Assembly: GCA_021776095.1 (NCBI GenBank)
Contig: JAJFGO010000021.1
Span: forward strand, 124,001-188,000
DNA length: 64,000 nt
Direction: 5' to 3'
Source: Kiloniellaceae bacterium
Lineage (GTDB): Bacteria > Pseudomonadota > Alphaproteobacteria > Kiloniellales > J153
Shown here piece after piece: positions 44,523 to 53,854 of the stretch. The notes below the pieces were generated by a model. It worked only from the letters and a program-made list of their open reading frames with translations. It searched no databases and was not told the DNA's origin. Numbering within the stretch: position 1 is the stretch's first letter; every line of letters begins with the position of its first letter. Both the position numbers and the translations under genes were made by a program.

Positions 44523-44646
44523 GCCGGTCGGGCCGGACAGACCGGGCAAGCCATTGAATCCGCTCATTGTCGAAGGTGGCGAGCGACTCCGCCCCCAAGC
44601 GCAAGTTCATGGTGCGCTGCACGCAGAAACATGAGACAACGTTCCC

Positions 44647-45279
44647 ATGCTCAAGCACGGCGACGTTTGGCGCGCGATTGATCGCCTGGCAGCGAAATAC
44701 GGGCTCTCGGCCTCCGGGTTGGCCCGCCGGGCCGGTTTGGATCCGACCACATTCAACAAGAGCAAACGCGTCACCAAGGACGGCAAGCAGCGCTGGCCCA
44801 GCACCGAGTCGGTCGCCAAGGTTCTGGAGGCGACCGGTGCCTCGCTGGCCGAATTCGTCGGCCTGATCGGCGACGATAACGTCGCCGCCGCGACCCAACG
44901 AATTCCAGTCATTGGCTATGGCCAAGCGGGCACCCAAGGATTTTTCGACGACGCCGGGTTTCCAACGGGCAGCGGCTGGGACGAGGTCTTGTTTCCGCGC
45001 CTGCACGACCCGCACGCCTATGGCCTGGAAATCAGCGGCGATGCCATGGCACCGGTCTACCGCGACGGCGAGGTCGTCGTGGTCTCGCCCGAAGCCAGCC
45101 TGCGGCGCGGCGACCGCGTGGTGGTCAAAACCCGGAACGGCGAGGTCATGGCCAAGCAGCTTCTGCGCCACAGCGCCCGGCGTTTAGAGTTGGCGTCCTT
45201 GAACCCGGCCGGCCCGGACCGGGTGCTGGAGACCGAGGAGATCGCCTGGATCGGACGCATCGTTTGGGTCAGCCAGTAA
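44647..45279 (+). CDS. HTH regulator with an S24 (LexA/CI-like) domain lacking the catalytic serine
   Basis: A 210-residue protein. The N-terminal XRE-type HTH (about 5-75) is followed by a peptidase S24-like domain. The motif expected as SGDSM reads SGDAM, so the nucleophile position is Ala133. The partner lysine is kept (K170 in MAKQLL), exactly 37 residues later as in LexA and UmuD. RecA-stimulated self-cleavage therefore should not occur, and the C-domain may only dimerise or bind a ligand. It follows the RT gene by 188 bp with a probable terminator between. It could be an ordinary chromosomal regulator and need not belong to the retron. Confidence 0.85.
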   Translation: MLKHGDVWRAIDRLAAKYGLSASGLARRAGLDPTTFNKSKRVTKDGKQRWPSTESVAKVLEATGASLAEFVGLIGDDNVAAATQRIPVIGYGQAGTQGFFDDAGFPTGSGWDEVLFPRLHDPHAYGLEISGDAMAPVYRDGEVVVVSPEASLRRGDRVVVKTRNGEVMAKQLLRHSARRLELASLNPAGPDRVLETEEIAWIGRIVWVSQ

Positions 45280-45425
45280 CCGCCCCGGCAGCCCTCCCCC
45301 AACCGCCCATCCACAACGTGACTGGCGTGCCGCTTTTGGCTGGCTAGGCCGGGTATCTGTGTTAGCCTCATGATCAAGAGCGCGCGTAACGCGCTGTGGG
45401 GCATTCAAGACAGGAAACCCGGATC

Positions 45426-46274
45426 ATGAACGCGATCCATTATCTCGACGGCGCCTGGGTGGAAGGTAATCCGCCGATCCTAGGTCCTATGAGCCATGCG
45501 ACCTGGATGGCTTCGGTCGTTTTCGACGGCGGGCGCGCGTTCGGCGGGGCGATTCCGGATTTGGATCTGCACTGCGCGCGGGTCGTCAACTCCGCTTGCG
45601 CCCTGGGCCTGCGCTCCATGCTTTCGGCCGGCGAGATATTGGAAATCGCGAAAGAAGGAATCGCGCGTTTCCCGGCGGACGCCGAGCTTTACGTCCGGCC
45701 CATGATGTGGGCCGAACAAGGCGAGGCCAAATACATGGTCAGGCCCGATCCCGAATCGACCCGGTTTTGCCTAAGCCTTTTCGAGGTGCCCATGCCAAAG
45801 CCGGGGCCAATGTCCATATGCTTATCCAGCATCCGCCGCCCGGCGCCCACCATGGCGCCGACCTTGGCCAAAGCGGCCTGCCTCTATCCGAATTCCGGGC
45901 GCGCCCTGGCCGAGGCGGCCGAGCGCGGATTCGATAACGCCGTGGTGCTGGACGGCAACGATAATGTCGCTGAACTGGCGACCGCCAATATTTGGATCGG
46001 CAAGGACGGCGCCGCGCATACGCCGGTCGCCAACGGCACCTTCCTGTCCGGCATTACCCGCGCGCGCGTCGCCAAGTTGTTGCGCGGTGCGGGCGTTAAG
46101 GTCTACGAGCGCTCGTTGAATTGGGCCGACATGATGGACGCGGACGAGGTCTTCACCACAGGAAACCTCGCCAAGGTCATGCCGGTCACCAGGGTCGAAG
46201 ATCGCGATCTGCAACCGGGCCCGATCTACACCCAGGCGCGCGAGCTTTATTTCGATTGGGCCCACAAGGGCTAG
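45426..46274 (+). CDS. Branched-chain amino acid aminotransferase-like enzyme
   Basis: A 282-residue class IV PLP aminotransferase. It has YVRPMMWAEQGEAKY, the PLP-lysine segment LAKAACLYPNSGRALAEA, VVLDGNDNVAELATANIWIG and the cofactor-phosphate loop FLSGITRARVAKLL. Family members interconvert Leu/Ile/Val with their 2-keto acids. The sequence N-terminus (GAWVEGNPPILGPMSHATWMASVVFDGGRAF) belongs to the IlvE/D-amino-acid transaminase group, so a different amino acid range is possible. It is a single gene; the ATG at 45426 is used. Confidence 0.85.
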   Translation: MNAIHYLDGAWVEGNPPILGPMSHATWMASVVFDGGRAFGGAIPDLDLHCARVVNSACALGLRSMLSAGEILEIAKEGIARFPADAELYVRPMMWAEQGEAKYMVRPDPESTRFCLSLFEVPMPKPGPMSICLSSIRRPAPTMAPTLAKAACLYPNSGRALAEAAERGFDNAVVLDGNDNVAELATANIWIGKDGAAHTPVANGTFLSGITRARVAKLLRGAGVKVYERSLNWADMMDADEVFTTGNLAKVMPVTRVEDRDLQPGPIYTQARELYFDWAHKG

Positions 46275-46344
46275 AGGGAAGCATCCGTCCCTTCCCCGGC
46301 GTCATGCTTGGGCACGACACTGTGGTTCTAGCTAACGGGATTCC

Positions 46345-47931
46345 TCATCCAACAGCGAGGTCCTCGGCGGCCAAGGCGCGGCGGATCAGATCCTTGCTTT
46401 CCTCCAGGCCGTAGATCGCGAAAAAGGTGCCCATGCGTGGCCCCTGTTCCTGGCCAAGTAGAATCTCATAGAGCGCCTTGAACCAAGCGCGTAGATCGGC
46501 GAAGGCATGGCGTTTGCCAACCTCGTAGACCTCGGATTGGATCGCCGCGCCATCGGCCTCGGCCGGCAGAGTTTCCAAGCGCGTAAGCAGATCGCTTAGC
46601 GCAGCCTGCTCCATCTCGTCCGGCCTGCGGTAGCGCTTTGCCGGTTTCACGAAATCTGTGTAATAGCGAATCGCGTAACCGATGAGGGAGTCCAGGACCG
46701 GCGCACTTTCCGGCGTCAGTCCGGGTTGATAACGCGACACGAAACCCCAAAGAACCGCCGGGTCCTCCGAGTTGCAAACGCTGGCCAGATTGAGCAGCAA
46801 ATTGAAGCTGAACGGCGGCGCCTCCGAGGGCGGCTGGCCGTTATGTATATGCCAAACGGGGTTCTCCAGACGCTTCGCCGCGTCCTCGTCCCCGTAGCGC
46901 GCTAGAAAGGCGAAATAGTCGTCGACGGCGCGCGGGATCACGTCGAAGTAGAGCCGCTTGGCCGCGCGCGGCTTGTGATACATGAACAAGGACAAGCTTT
47001 CCGGCGGAGCGTACGCCAGCCATTCCTCGACACTAAGGCCGTTGCCTTTCGACTTGGAGATCTTCTGCGCGCTCTCGTCTAGAAAAAGCTCGTAGTTGAA
47101 ACCGGCCGGCGGCCGGCCGCCCAGGGCCGAGGTGATCCGCGCGGCCGCCTTGACCGAGTCGATCAGGTCCTTGCCCGACATTTCGTAGTCGACACCCAGC
47201 GCGTACCAGCGCATGGCCCAGTCCGGCTTCCATTGCAGCTTGCACCGCCCACCGGTGATCAGCGTTTCGACCTCCGCGCCGTCCTCGTCGCGATAGACGA
47301 TGGTACCCGCGGCCACGTCGTGCGCCAGGATCGGAACTTGCAGAACGCGCCCGGTCTTGGCGCAGACCGGCAGGAAGGGGCTATAGCTTTCGCGCCGCTC
47401 CGGCCCAAGGGTCGGCAGCATGATCGACATGATCTGGTCGTAACATTCCAGGACCCGGCGCAAGGCATCGTCGAAGCGGCCCGAGGTATACAATTCGCTG
47501 GACGATTGGAACTCGTACTCGAACGAAAAGGAATCCAGAAAGCTGCGCAGGCGCGCGTTGTTATGGTGGCCAAAGCTCTCGTGCTCGCCGAAGGGATCCG
47601 GAATTTGGGTCAACGGCTTGCCCAAATGCTTGGCGACCATTTCCCGGTTCGGGATGTTGTCGGGGACCTTGCGCAGGCCGTCCATGTCGTCGGAAAAGCA
47701 AAACAGCCGGGTCGGAATATCGCTCAAGCGTTGAAAGGCCCGGCGCACCATGGTGGTGCGCACGACCTCGCCGAAGGTCCCGATATGGGGCAGGCCCGAA
47801 GGTCCGTAGCCGGTCTCGAACAGCACATATCCCTTGGCCGGCACCTTGCCGCTGAGGCGCTTCAACAGATTGCGTGCCTCCTCGAAGGGCCAGGCGCGCG
47901 CCGCCTCGGCCAAGTCGCGCTCGCTGGTCAT
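46345..47931 (-). CDS. lysK: Lysyl-tRNA synthetase, class I
   Basis: A 528-residue enzyme with class I synthetase signatures: the HIGH-type HIGT (49-52) in [12 protein letters not shown] and the KMSKS-type KISKS (290-294). The C-terminal anticodon-binding part is helical. The class I form of LysRS replaces the usual class II LysS in archaea and alphaproteobacteria, in agreement with the host inference. It charges tRNA-Lys in the cytoplasm. Start at the ATG at 47931. The frame is open 22 codons further up without a better start. Confidence 0.93.
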   Translation of the reverse strand: MTSERDLAEAARAWPFEEARNLLKRLSGKVPAKGYVLFETGYGPSGLPHIGTFGEVVRTTMVRRAFQRLSDIPTRLFCFSDDMDGLRKVPDNIPNREMVAKHLGKPLTQIPDPFGEHESFGHHNNARLRSFLDSFSFEYEFQSSSELYTSGRFDDALRRVLECYDQIMSIMLPTLGPERRESYSPFLPVCAKTGRVLQVPILAHDVAAGTIVYRDEDGAEVETLITGGRCKLQWKPDWAMRWYALGVDYEMSGKDLIDSVKAAARITSALGGRPPAGFNYELFLDESAQKISKSKGNGLSVEEWLAYAPPESLSLFMYHKPRAAKRLYFDVIPRAVDDYFAFLARYGDEDAAKRLENPVWHIHNGQPPSEAPPFSFNLLLNLASVCNSEDPAVLWGFVSRYQPGLTPESAPVLDSLIGYAIRYYTDFVKPAKRYRRPDEMEQAALSDLLTRLETLPAEADGAAIQSEVYEVGKRHAFADLRAWFKALYEILLGQEQGPRMGTFFAIYGLEESKDLIRRALAAEDLAVG

Positions 47932-48021
47932 GAGTCTTGAGCCGTCCGTGTCTTGGGCAGGAACCGGCAACCTAGGCGCGGCGCCCCCCGGCGTCAACGC
48001 GCCGCGAGTAAAAGCAGGCGG

Positions 48022-48519
48022 TCACTCTTTGCTGGCTTGGCCATCGCCCCGACTAGATCGCGCACCACCCCGGAAGACCCCGCGCAGGAAGCCGCGTTCC
48101 TGGGCCATATCGCGAAAAATCCCGCGTTGTTCAGGCGTCAGGGTGATCAGGAACCCGTGCAGGTCCTCGGCATATTCGGCGAAGTAGGGCCGGCGTTCCT
48201 CGTCGCGCGCCTCGAGCATCTCCGTGATCATGGTGCTATCGAAGTTGGGCTGAGATAACTGCTTCAGGATCGCAACGCGCAGCGGCTTGTCGCTTTGGCG
48301 GAGGCCCGGCAGACGCATGGCGGATCGTTCGCGTAGCAGACTCAGCGCCTCGTGCTGCTCGGCATTCAGGCCGAGGCGCTCGGCCGCCACGTCAACCCGG
48401 GCCTCGGGCGATTCCGCGACCATGCGTTCCTTGTAGACGGTATAGCCGACACCGGCGGCAAAGAAGACGTTGGCGGCAAGCGACACCGCGAACAAGAACC
48501 ACGGCAAACGGCCCGCCAT
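48022..48519 (-). CDS. Periplasmic CnrX/Spy-like sensor protein
   Basis: A 165-residue protein with one N-terminal membrane anchor (PWFLFAVSLAANVFFAAGVGYTVY) and a helical periplasmic part. The latter has repeated LTPEQ-like turns (LNAEQHEALSLLRERSAMRL; TLTPEQRGIFRDMAQERGF), typical of heavy-metal sensor/Spy-type proteins. It is the third gene after an ECF sigma factor and a membrane protein that looks like its anti-sigma factor, the same trio as CnrH-CnrY-CnrX. No histidine- or cysteine-rich metal site is evident, so the signal may be envelope stress rather than metal. Confidence 0.75.
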   Translation of the reverse strand: MAGRLPWFLFAVSLAANVFFAAGVGYTVYKERMVAESPEARVDVAAERLGLNAEQHEALSLLRERSAMRLPGLRQSDKPLRVAILKQLSQPNFDSTMITEMLEARDEERRPYFAEYAEDLHGFLITLTPEQRGIFRDMAQERGFLRGVFRGGARSSRGDGQASKE

Positions 48520-48543
48520 CATGGGAATATCCTTTGGCGCATC

Positions 48544-49068
48544 CTAGAGAAGATCCTGCCCGGCCTGCCCCATGACCATGCGCACGTCCTGGGCCACCGC
48601 AGCATCCATCGAGGTCATATGCTCGACCCCCACGCGGCCCAACTCGAACCCGGAAACGGATGCGAGCAAAACGGCCGCCGCGGCCCCGGCCCAGACCATC
48701 GGCCGCAGATGCTCCATTAGTCCGCCGAACATCCCGCCCCAGCGTCTCGGCGCGGCGCCCTGCGTCTGTCCGGGATGGACGATCGCCTGGGCACGGGCGA
48801 TGACCCGTGCCCGCACGGCGCCCGGCGAAGCCTCGGGAGCGTCGGCAAGGCCCGCCCGGGCAGCCACAACACTGTCGAGGCCCTCGGGGACCGCAGCCAT
48901 CCAGACGTCGACCGCCTCGGCCGCCGCCTCATCCAAGGTGCCGTCCAAATAGGCGGCCAGAGTCAGATCGTCCGGCGCCTCGGGCACGCCAACGGCCGCG
49001 CGCCAGGGCGCACGTGCCCGATACCACAAGGTGGCCCCCTTCTCGGCCACCGGCCCGTTCTCAGTCAT
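48544..49068 (-). CDS. Probable transmembrane anti-sigma factor
   Basis: A 174-residue protein. Residues about 30-60 (PDDLTLAAYLDGTLDEAAAEAVDVWMA) resemble the sigma-binding N-terminal segment of ECF anti-sigma factors but lack the zinc-binding His-x3-Cys-x2-Cys. One membrane helix (MVWAGAAAAVLLASVSGFELG) is at about 125-145, followed by a short periplasmic end. It lies between the sigma factor and the sensor gene, which is the main reason for the call. Confidence 0.65.
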   Translation of the reverse strand: MTENGPVAEKGATLWYRARAPWRAAVGVPEAPDDLTLAAYLDGTLDEAAAEAVDVWMAAVPEGLDSVVAARAGLADAPEASPGAVRARVIARAQAIVHPGQTQGAAPRRWGGMFGGLMEHLRPMVWAGAAAAVLLASVSGFELGRVGVEHMTSMDAAVAQDVRMVMGQAGQDLL

Positions 49069-49135
49069 TGCCTTTCTGCCTCCAACTCAGTCATTCTACG
49101 CGAGCAGCGCGAAAAACATCCCCTTTTTTGCCGCC

Positions 49136-49705
49136 TCACAGTTCGTCCTCCTGAAAGTGCGCGCGCAGCTTGGTTAACGCCTTGTGATGCATGCTGCGCA
49201 CGGTCTGCGGGTCAACGCCCATGGCGGCGGCGGCCTCGGCGACCTCCATCTCGCGCGGGTACAGCATTTCCAGGACCAACGCCTGGCGGGGCGACAACAG
49301 GCCCTCGGGGATCTTGATCTGGACCGGATCCTTGGGCGGGTCGACGGAAAGTTCGGCTTCGGGCACGGTGTCGATCGGCCGGTTGGCGCTCTTCTGCCGC
49401 CGCAAATGGTCGATCGCGGTGCTGTTGGCCACCACCGTCAGCCAGGTGGTCAGCTTGGCACGCGCCGGGTCGTATTTGCGGATCAGGCGAAAATCGCGGG
49501 CACAGAGTTTCACGAAGACGTCTTGAACCACGTCCTCGACATCGTCGTGCCGCCCGAAGGGCGCCAGGCGCCGCTGCACCGCCGCGAAAACGACTGCCGC
49601 GTGGCGGGCCACGAAACGGTCCCAGATCACCTTGTCCCCGGTCACGAGCCGCTTGAGGTCGCCGCCGTCCCAGTCGGCCTGACGAAGTGGTTCCCCCCTG
49701 ATCAT
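49136..49705 (-). CDS. ECF-family RNA polymerase sigma factor
   Basis: A 189-residue sigma factor. Region 2 is WDRFVARHAAVVFAAVQRRL followed by DDVEDVVQDVFVKLCARDF and WLTVVANSTAIDHLRRQKS. Region 4 is LSPRQALVLEMLYPREMEVAEAAAAMGVDPQTVRSMHHKALTKLRAHF. There is no 1.1 or 3 region. The ATG at 49705 is used; the frame extends upstream, so the start is uncertain. It probably directs transcription of its own operon under control of the anti-sigma/sensor pair encoded just downstream. Confidence 0.88.
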   Translation of the reverse strand: MIRGEPLRQADWDGGDLKRLVTGDKVIWDRFVARHAAVVFAAVQRRLAPFGRHDDVEDVVQDVFVKLCARDFRLIRKYDPARAKLTTWLTVVANSTAIDHLRRQKSANRPIDTVPEAELSVDPPKDPVQIKIPEGLLSPRQALVLEMLYPREMEVAEAAAAMGVDPQTVRSMHHKALTKLRAHFQEDEL

Positions 49706-49805
49706 GGCGCAGTGATACACGCGCGAGGCGACCCGGGCCAGCGGCACAATGCCGAGCGGCACCACTGCCAGTGACGCGCCGGATTCGCCTCCTTATAGTC
49801 GCGCC

Positions 49806-52598
49806 ATGCCGACTCCGCCGCCATCCGCACCCAGCACCGCGCGACCGCCCCGCCCGGCGGTTCGCCTACCGCTGGCGCCTGTCCTGGCCGTGGGCCTCGG
49901 CCAGGCAGTTTGGATCACGCCCGAAGGGGAAATCGAGACTTTGGACCTGGCGGACGCGGCGGCCCGGGCCCGGCAAGACGCGCCCTTTGTGTGCCATGCC
50001 CGGGCGACCGCGCGCCGGCTCGATCTGCCCGGCTTCACGGCCTTCGACCTTCTGGAGCTTTATGCCTTCGTCCGTCCAGCGCGGTTTTGCGTGCCAACGC
50101 CGCGCGGGCTGGCGGACGCGCTCGGCTTGGCACTACCGAGCGACCTGGAAGGCGCGGCCACCCTGTTGCGCGAGGCTGCGGCGCGCCTGCTCTCGGAACT
50201 GGCGGCCGCGGACCGGACCCGCGACCGCGACGCGGCGGCGACCGCGCGCGCCATGGACCGGGCCGGATGGCCTTGGTCGCCTTTCGTGCTGCACGCCCTG
50301 GGCACCACGGCCGACGCGCGTGGCGGCGCTGCCGGACTGAATGTCTGGGACCGCCTGCCGGCCTGGAGCGACCAGGCCCCACCGCCACCGCCGGGCCAGG
50401 AGCCTGTGGAACCGGCCGAGGCGCGGGCCCGTCTAGCCGAGATGCTCGGCACCACGGCCGAGGACCGGCCCCAACAGGCCGACTACGCCTCCGCCGCCAG
50501 CCGGGCCTTCGCCCCTCGCACGGCCCCCGATACACCGAACATCGTCCTGGCCGAGGCCGGCACCGGTGTGGGTAAGACCGCCGGCTACATCGCACCGGCC
50601 AGCATCTGGGCGGAGAAGAACCAAGGCACGGTTTGGATCTCCACGTTCACCCGCAACCTGCAACACCAGATCGACGGCGAGCTGGACCGCTTGTACCCGA
50701 CCCAGGCCGAAAAGACGTCCCGCGTGGTGGTCCGCAAGGGGCGGGAAAACTATCTCTGCCTGCTCAATCTTGAGGAAGCGGTGCGGGCCCTGCCCATGCG
50801 GCCCGGCGATGCGGTCGCGGTCGGCCTCATGGCGCGCTGGACCGCGCGGACCCGCGACGGCGACATGGTGGGCGGCGATTTCCCCGGCTGGCTGAGCGAC
50901 CTGCTGGGGCGCGAACGCAGCCTGGGCCTGACCGACCGGCGCGGCGAGTGCATCTATTCCGCCTGCTCACACTATGGCCGATGCTTCATCGAACGCGGCA
51001 TCCGTCGCAGCCGCCATGCCCGCATAGTGGTCGCCAACCACGCCCTAGTCATGATTCAGGCCGCGCTCGGCGCGGGCGAAGACGGCGACTTGCCGTTACG
51101 TTATGTCTACGACGAAGGGCATCACGTCTTCGCCGCCGCCGACAGCGCCTTCGCCGCGCACCTCTCGGGCCTGGAGGCTCAGGCGCTGCGCCGCTGGCTG
51201 GCCGGCAACGAGGGCGGGCGGCGTACTTCGCCGGGCGCCGGTCGGATGCGCGGCCTGCGCCGGCGAACCGAGGACCTGATCGCCGGCGACACGGAACTGG
51301 AGGGCCTGGTCGAAGAGATCGCGCGGGCCACCCAGGCCCTGCCCGGCGAGGGCTGGCACCAACGTCTGGCGGAGGGCGGCGTCATCGGTGCGACCGAAGG
51401 CTTCCTGGCCGCCGTGCGCGCGCAGGTCCTGGCCCGGGCGGCCGCGGCCGACAGCCCCTATGGCCTGGCGATCGAAGCCCGGCCGGCCACGCCGGAGGTG
51501 CTGGATGCGGCGCTCAAGCTAGCCGAGGCCCTGCGCCGCTTGCAGGAGCCTCTGGCCCGCTTTCACGCCCGCCTGGCGCGGCGCCTGAGCGACGAGGCCG
51601 CCGACCTGGATAGCGATACCCGGCGCCGGATCGAGGCGACCTGCCGCGGGATCGAGCGGCGCGGCACCGCGCAACTGACCGCCTGGCGCGCCATGCTTGA
51701 CGCCCTGGCCAGCGAGACCCCGCCCGAGTTCGTCGATTGGCTGGCGCTCGAACGCATCGACGGGCGCGAGCTGGACGTGGGCCTATACCGCCACTGGATC
51801 GACCCGACGGTGCCCTTCGCCGCTAGCGTGTTGACCCCGGCGCACGGCGCGGTCATCACCTCCGCGACCTTGACCGACGGCAGCGGCGACGCCGAAGCCG
51901 ACTGGGCCACCGCCGAGGCACGGCTGGGCGCCACCCATCTGGCTCAAGCGGCGATCCGCGCGCGAGTGCCTTCGCCCTTCGACTATGTGAGCCACACACG
52001 GATTTTCGTGATCGACGATTTGCGCCGCGACGACATGGACCAGGTCGGCGCGGCTTACCGCGCGTTGTTTCAGGCCGCGCGCGGCGGGGCGCTGGGGCTG
52101 TTCACCGCGATATCGCGTCTGCGCGCAGTGCATCGGCGGATCGGTGCCGCGCTGGAGGCCGACGGGCTCAGCCTCTATGCCCAGCACGTCGATCCCCTGG
52201 ACACCGCGACCCTGGTCGATATCTTCCGCGCCGAAGAGGATTCCTGCCTGCTGGGTACCGACGCAGTGCGCGACGGCGTGGACGTGCCGGGACGGTCCCT
52301 GCGCTTGATCGTGTTCGACCGAGTGCCCTGGCCGCGCCCCGACATCCGGCACCGGGCGCGGCGCACAATGTTCGGCGGGCGGACCTACGACGACAGCCTG
52401 ACGCGCCTGCGCCTGAAGCAGGCTTTCGGCCGGCTGATCCGCCGGGCCGACGACCGCGGTGTCTTCGTGCTGCTCGACTCGCGCTTGCCCAGCCGTTTGG
52501 CCGGCGCCTTCCCCGAGGGCGTGGAGATCCGCCGCGTGGGACTGGCCGAGGCGGTGCGCGAAACCGGCGCCTTCCTAAATGCCGAGAGGACTTCGTGA
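49806..52598 (+). CDS. DinG-like ATP-dependent DNA helicase
   Basis: A 930-residue superfamily 2 helicase of the XPD/DinG group. Walker A is EAGTGVGKT (250-258) and the DEAH-type box is DEGH (436-439). Between them, Cys residues in NYLCLLNLEE and CIYSACSHYGRC could hold a 4Fe-4S cluster. The C-terminal helicase half has LGTDAVRDGVDVPGRSLRL and QAFGRLIRR. The first 230 residues are a diverged N-terminal domain that starts like an exonuclease-type fold, which I cannot place. It would unwind DNA with 5'-3' polarity in repair. It overlaps the next gene by 4 nt. Confidence 0.85.
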   Translation: MPTPPPSAPSTARPPRPAVRLPLAPVLAVGLGQAVWITPEGEIETLDLADAAARARQDAPFVCHARATARRLDLPGFTAFDLLELYAFVRPARFCVPTPRGLADALGLALPSDLEGAATLLREAAARLLSELAAADRTRDRDAAATARAMDRAGWPWSPFVLHALGTTADARGGAAGLNVWDRLPAWSDQAPPPPPGQEPVEPAEARARLAEMLGTTAEDRPQQADYASAASRAFAPRTAPDTPNIVLAEAGTGVGKTAGYIAPASIWAEKNQGTVWISTFTRNLQHQIDGELDRLYPTQAEKTSRVVVRKGRENYLCLLNLEEAVRALPMRPGDAVAVGLMARWTARTRDGDMVGGDFPGWLSDLLGRERSLGLTDRRGECIYSACSHYGRCFIERGIRRSRHARIVVANHALVMIQAALGAGEDGDLPLRYVYDEGHHVFAAADSAFAAHLSGLEAQALRRWLAGNEGGRRTSPGAGRMRGLRRRTEDLIAGDTELEGLVEEIARATQALPGEGWHQRLAEGGVIGATEGFLAAVRAQVLARAAAADSPYGLAIEARPATPEVLDAALKLAEALRRLQEPLARFHARLARRLSDEAADLDSDTRRRIEATCRGIERRGTAQLTAWRAMLDALASETPPEFVDWLALERIDGRELDVGLYRHWIDPTVPFAASVLTPAHGAVITSATLTDGSGDAEADWATAEARLGATHLAQAAIRARVPSPFDYVSHTRIFVIDDLRRDDMDQVGAAYRALFQAARGGALGLFTAISRLRAVHRRIGAALEADGLSLYAQHVDPLDTATLVDIFRAEEDSCLLGTDAVRDGVDVPGRSLRLIVFDRVPWPRPDIRHRARRTMFGGRTYDDSLTRLRLKQAFGRLIRRADDRGVFVLLDSRLPSRLAGAFPEGVEIRRVGLAEAVRETGAFLNAERTS

Positions 52599-53854
52599 AA
52601 CGCCAGCAATCCAAACCGGCGATAAGCCAGGGCGAAACCATCGCCTTGCTGGCACTCATGATCTCGTTCGTGGCGTTTTCCATCGATGCCATGCTGCCGG
52701 CCTTGCCCGAGATCGGCCATGATCTGGGTGTTGCCCAAGCCAACGATCCCCAATTGGTCATATCCGTCTTGTTCGTCGGCCTAGCGACCGGTCAATTGAT
52801 ATACGGCCCGTTGTCCGACAGCCTAGGGCGCAAACCGCCGATCTATGCCGGCTTTGCCTTGTTCTTGATCGGCTGTCTGCTGTCGACCTTCGCGCCCAAC
52901 TTCGCGGTCATGCTGTTGGGGCGGTTCCTGCAGGGTCTCGGTGCTGCGGGACCGCGCATCGTAACCCTGGCCCTGGTACGCGATCAGTATGAGGGCCGCG
53001 CCATGGCGCGCATCATGTCACTGATCATGGCGGTCTTTATTCTGGTGCCGGTACTGGCCCCCATCATCGGACAGGGGATTCTATTGATCGGACCGTGGCG
53101 GGCAATTTTCGGCGTGCTGTTTTCGCTCGCCTCGATCTCGCTCATCTGGTTCGCCATCCGGCAACCCGAAACCTTGACGCCGGAACGCCGCGTGCCGTTT
53201 TCGCTGCGTCATATCGCCACCGCCTTTCGCGAGGCTTTCGGCAATCGGACGACACTCGGCTATACCCTCAGCGCCGGATTGATCTTCGGTGCCTTCGTCG
53301 GTTACCTGACCTCGGCCCAGCAGATATTCCAAGACCAATACGGCCTCGGCAAACTCTTCCCGTTCTATTTCGCCGTGCTCGCCCTAGCCATTGGCGGCGC
53401 CTCGGTCTCCAACGCGCGCCTGGTCATGCGGCACGGCATGCGGCGCCTGGCGTTCCTCGCCTTAATCATCTTGACCGGGTCTTCGATCGCGTTTTTCGCC
53501 GCTGCCTACGGAGCCGCCGGGCACCCGCCGCTTTGGGCCTTCATGGCGTATCTCCTGGGTGCGTTCTTCTGCATCGGCATCCTGTTCGGCAACCTCAGCG
53601 CGCTGGCCATGGAACCGCTGGGCCACATCGCCGGCGTCGGCTCGGCCGTTGTCGGCGCCGTGCCGACCTATATTTCGCTGCTGTTCGGCACCTGGATCGG
53701 CCAAAGCTTCGACGGGACGGTGTTGCCACTGGTTGGCGGGTTCGCGGTTCTGGGATTGGCGGCCCTGGCGGTCATGGGTTGGACCGAGCGAGGCGGCAGG
53801 CGGCCAGTCGCAATTCAGGCCTCAGTTAACGCCGAGGAAAGCGAACAGGAATGA
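52595..53854 (+). CDS. Bcr/CflA-type drug-resistance MFS transporter
   Basis: A 419-residue carrier starting at a GTG in a GTGA overlap with the helicase stop. 12 hydrophobic helices. The opening FVAFSIDAMLPALPEIGHDLGV, the loop YGPLSDSLGRKPPIY and the RFLQGLGAAGPRI motif are typical of the Bcr/CflA efflux group. The last 33 bp overlap the 3' end of the oppositely oriented AEC gene. Substrate unknown. Confidence 0.88.
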   Translation: MKRQQSKPAISQGETIALLALMISFVAFSIDAMLPALPEIGHDLGVAQANDPQLVISVLFVGLATGQLIYGPLSDSLGRKPPIYAGFALFLIGCLLSTFAPNFAVMLLGRFLQGLGAAGPRIVTLALVRDQYEGRAMARIMSLIMAVFILVPVLAPIIGQGILLIGPWRAIFGVLFSLASISLIWFAIRQPETLTPERRVPFSLRHIATAFREAFGNRTTLGYTLSAGLIFGAFVGYLTSAQQIFQDQYGLGKLFPFYFAVLALAIGGASVSNARLVMRHGMRRLAFLALIILTGSSIAFFAAAYGAAGHPPLWAFMAYLLGAFFCIGILFGNLSALAMEPLGHIAGVGSAVVGAVPTYISLLFGTWIGQSFDGTVLPLVGGFAVLGLAALAVMGWTERGGRRPVAIQASVNAEESEQE

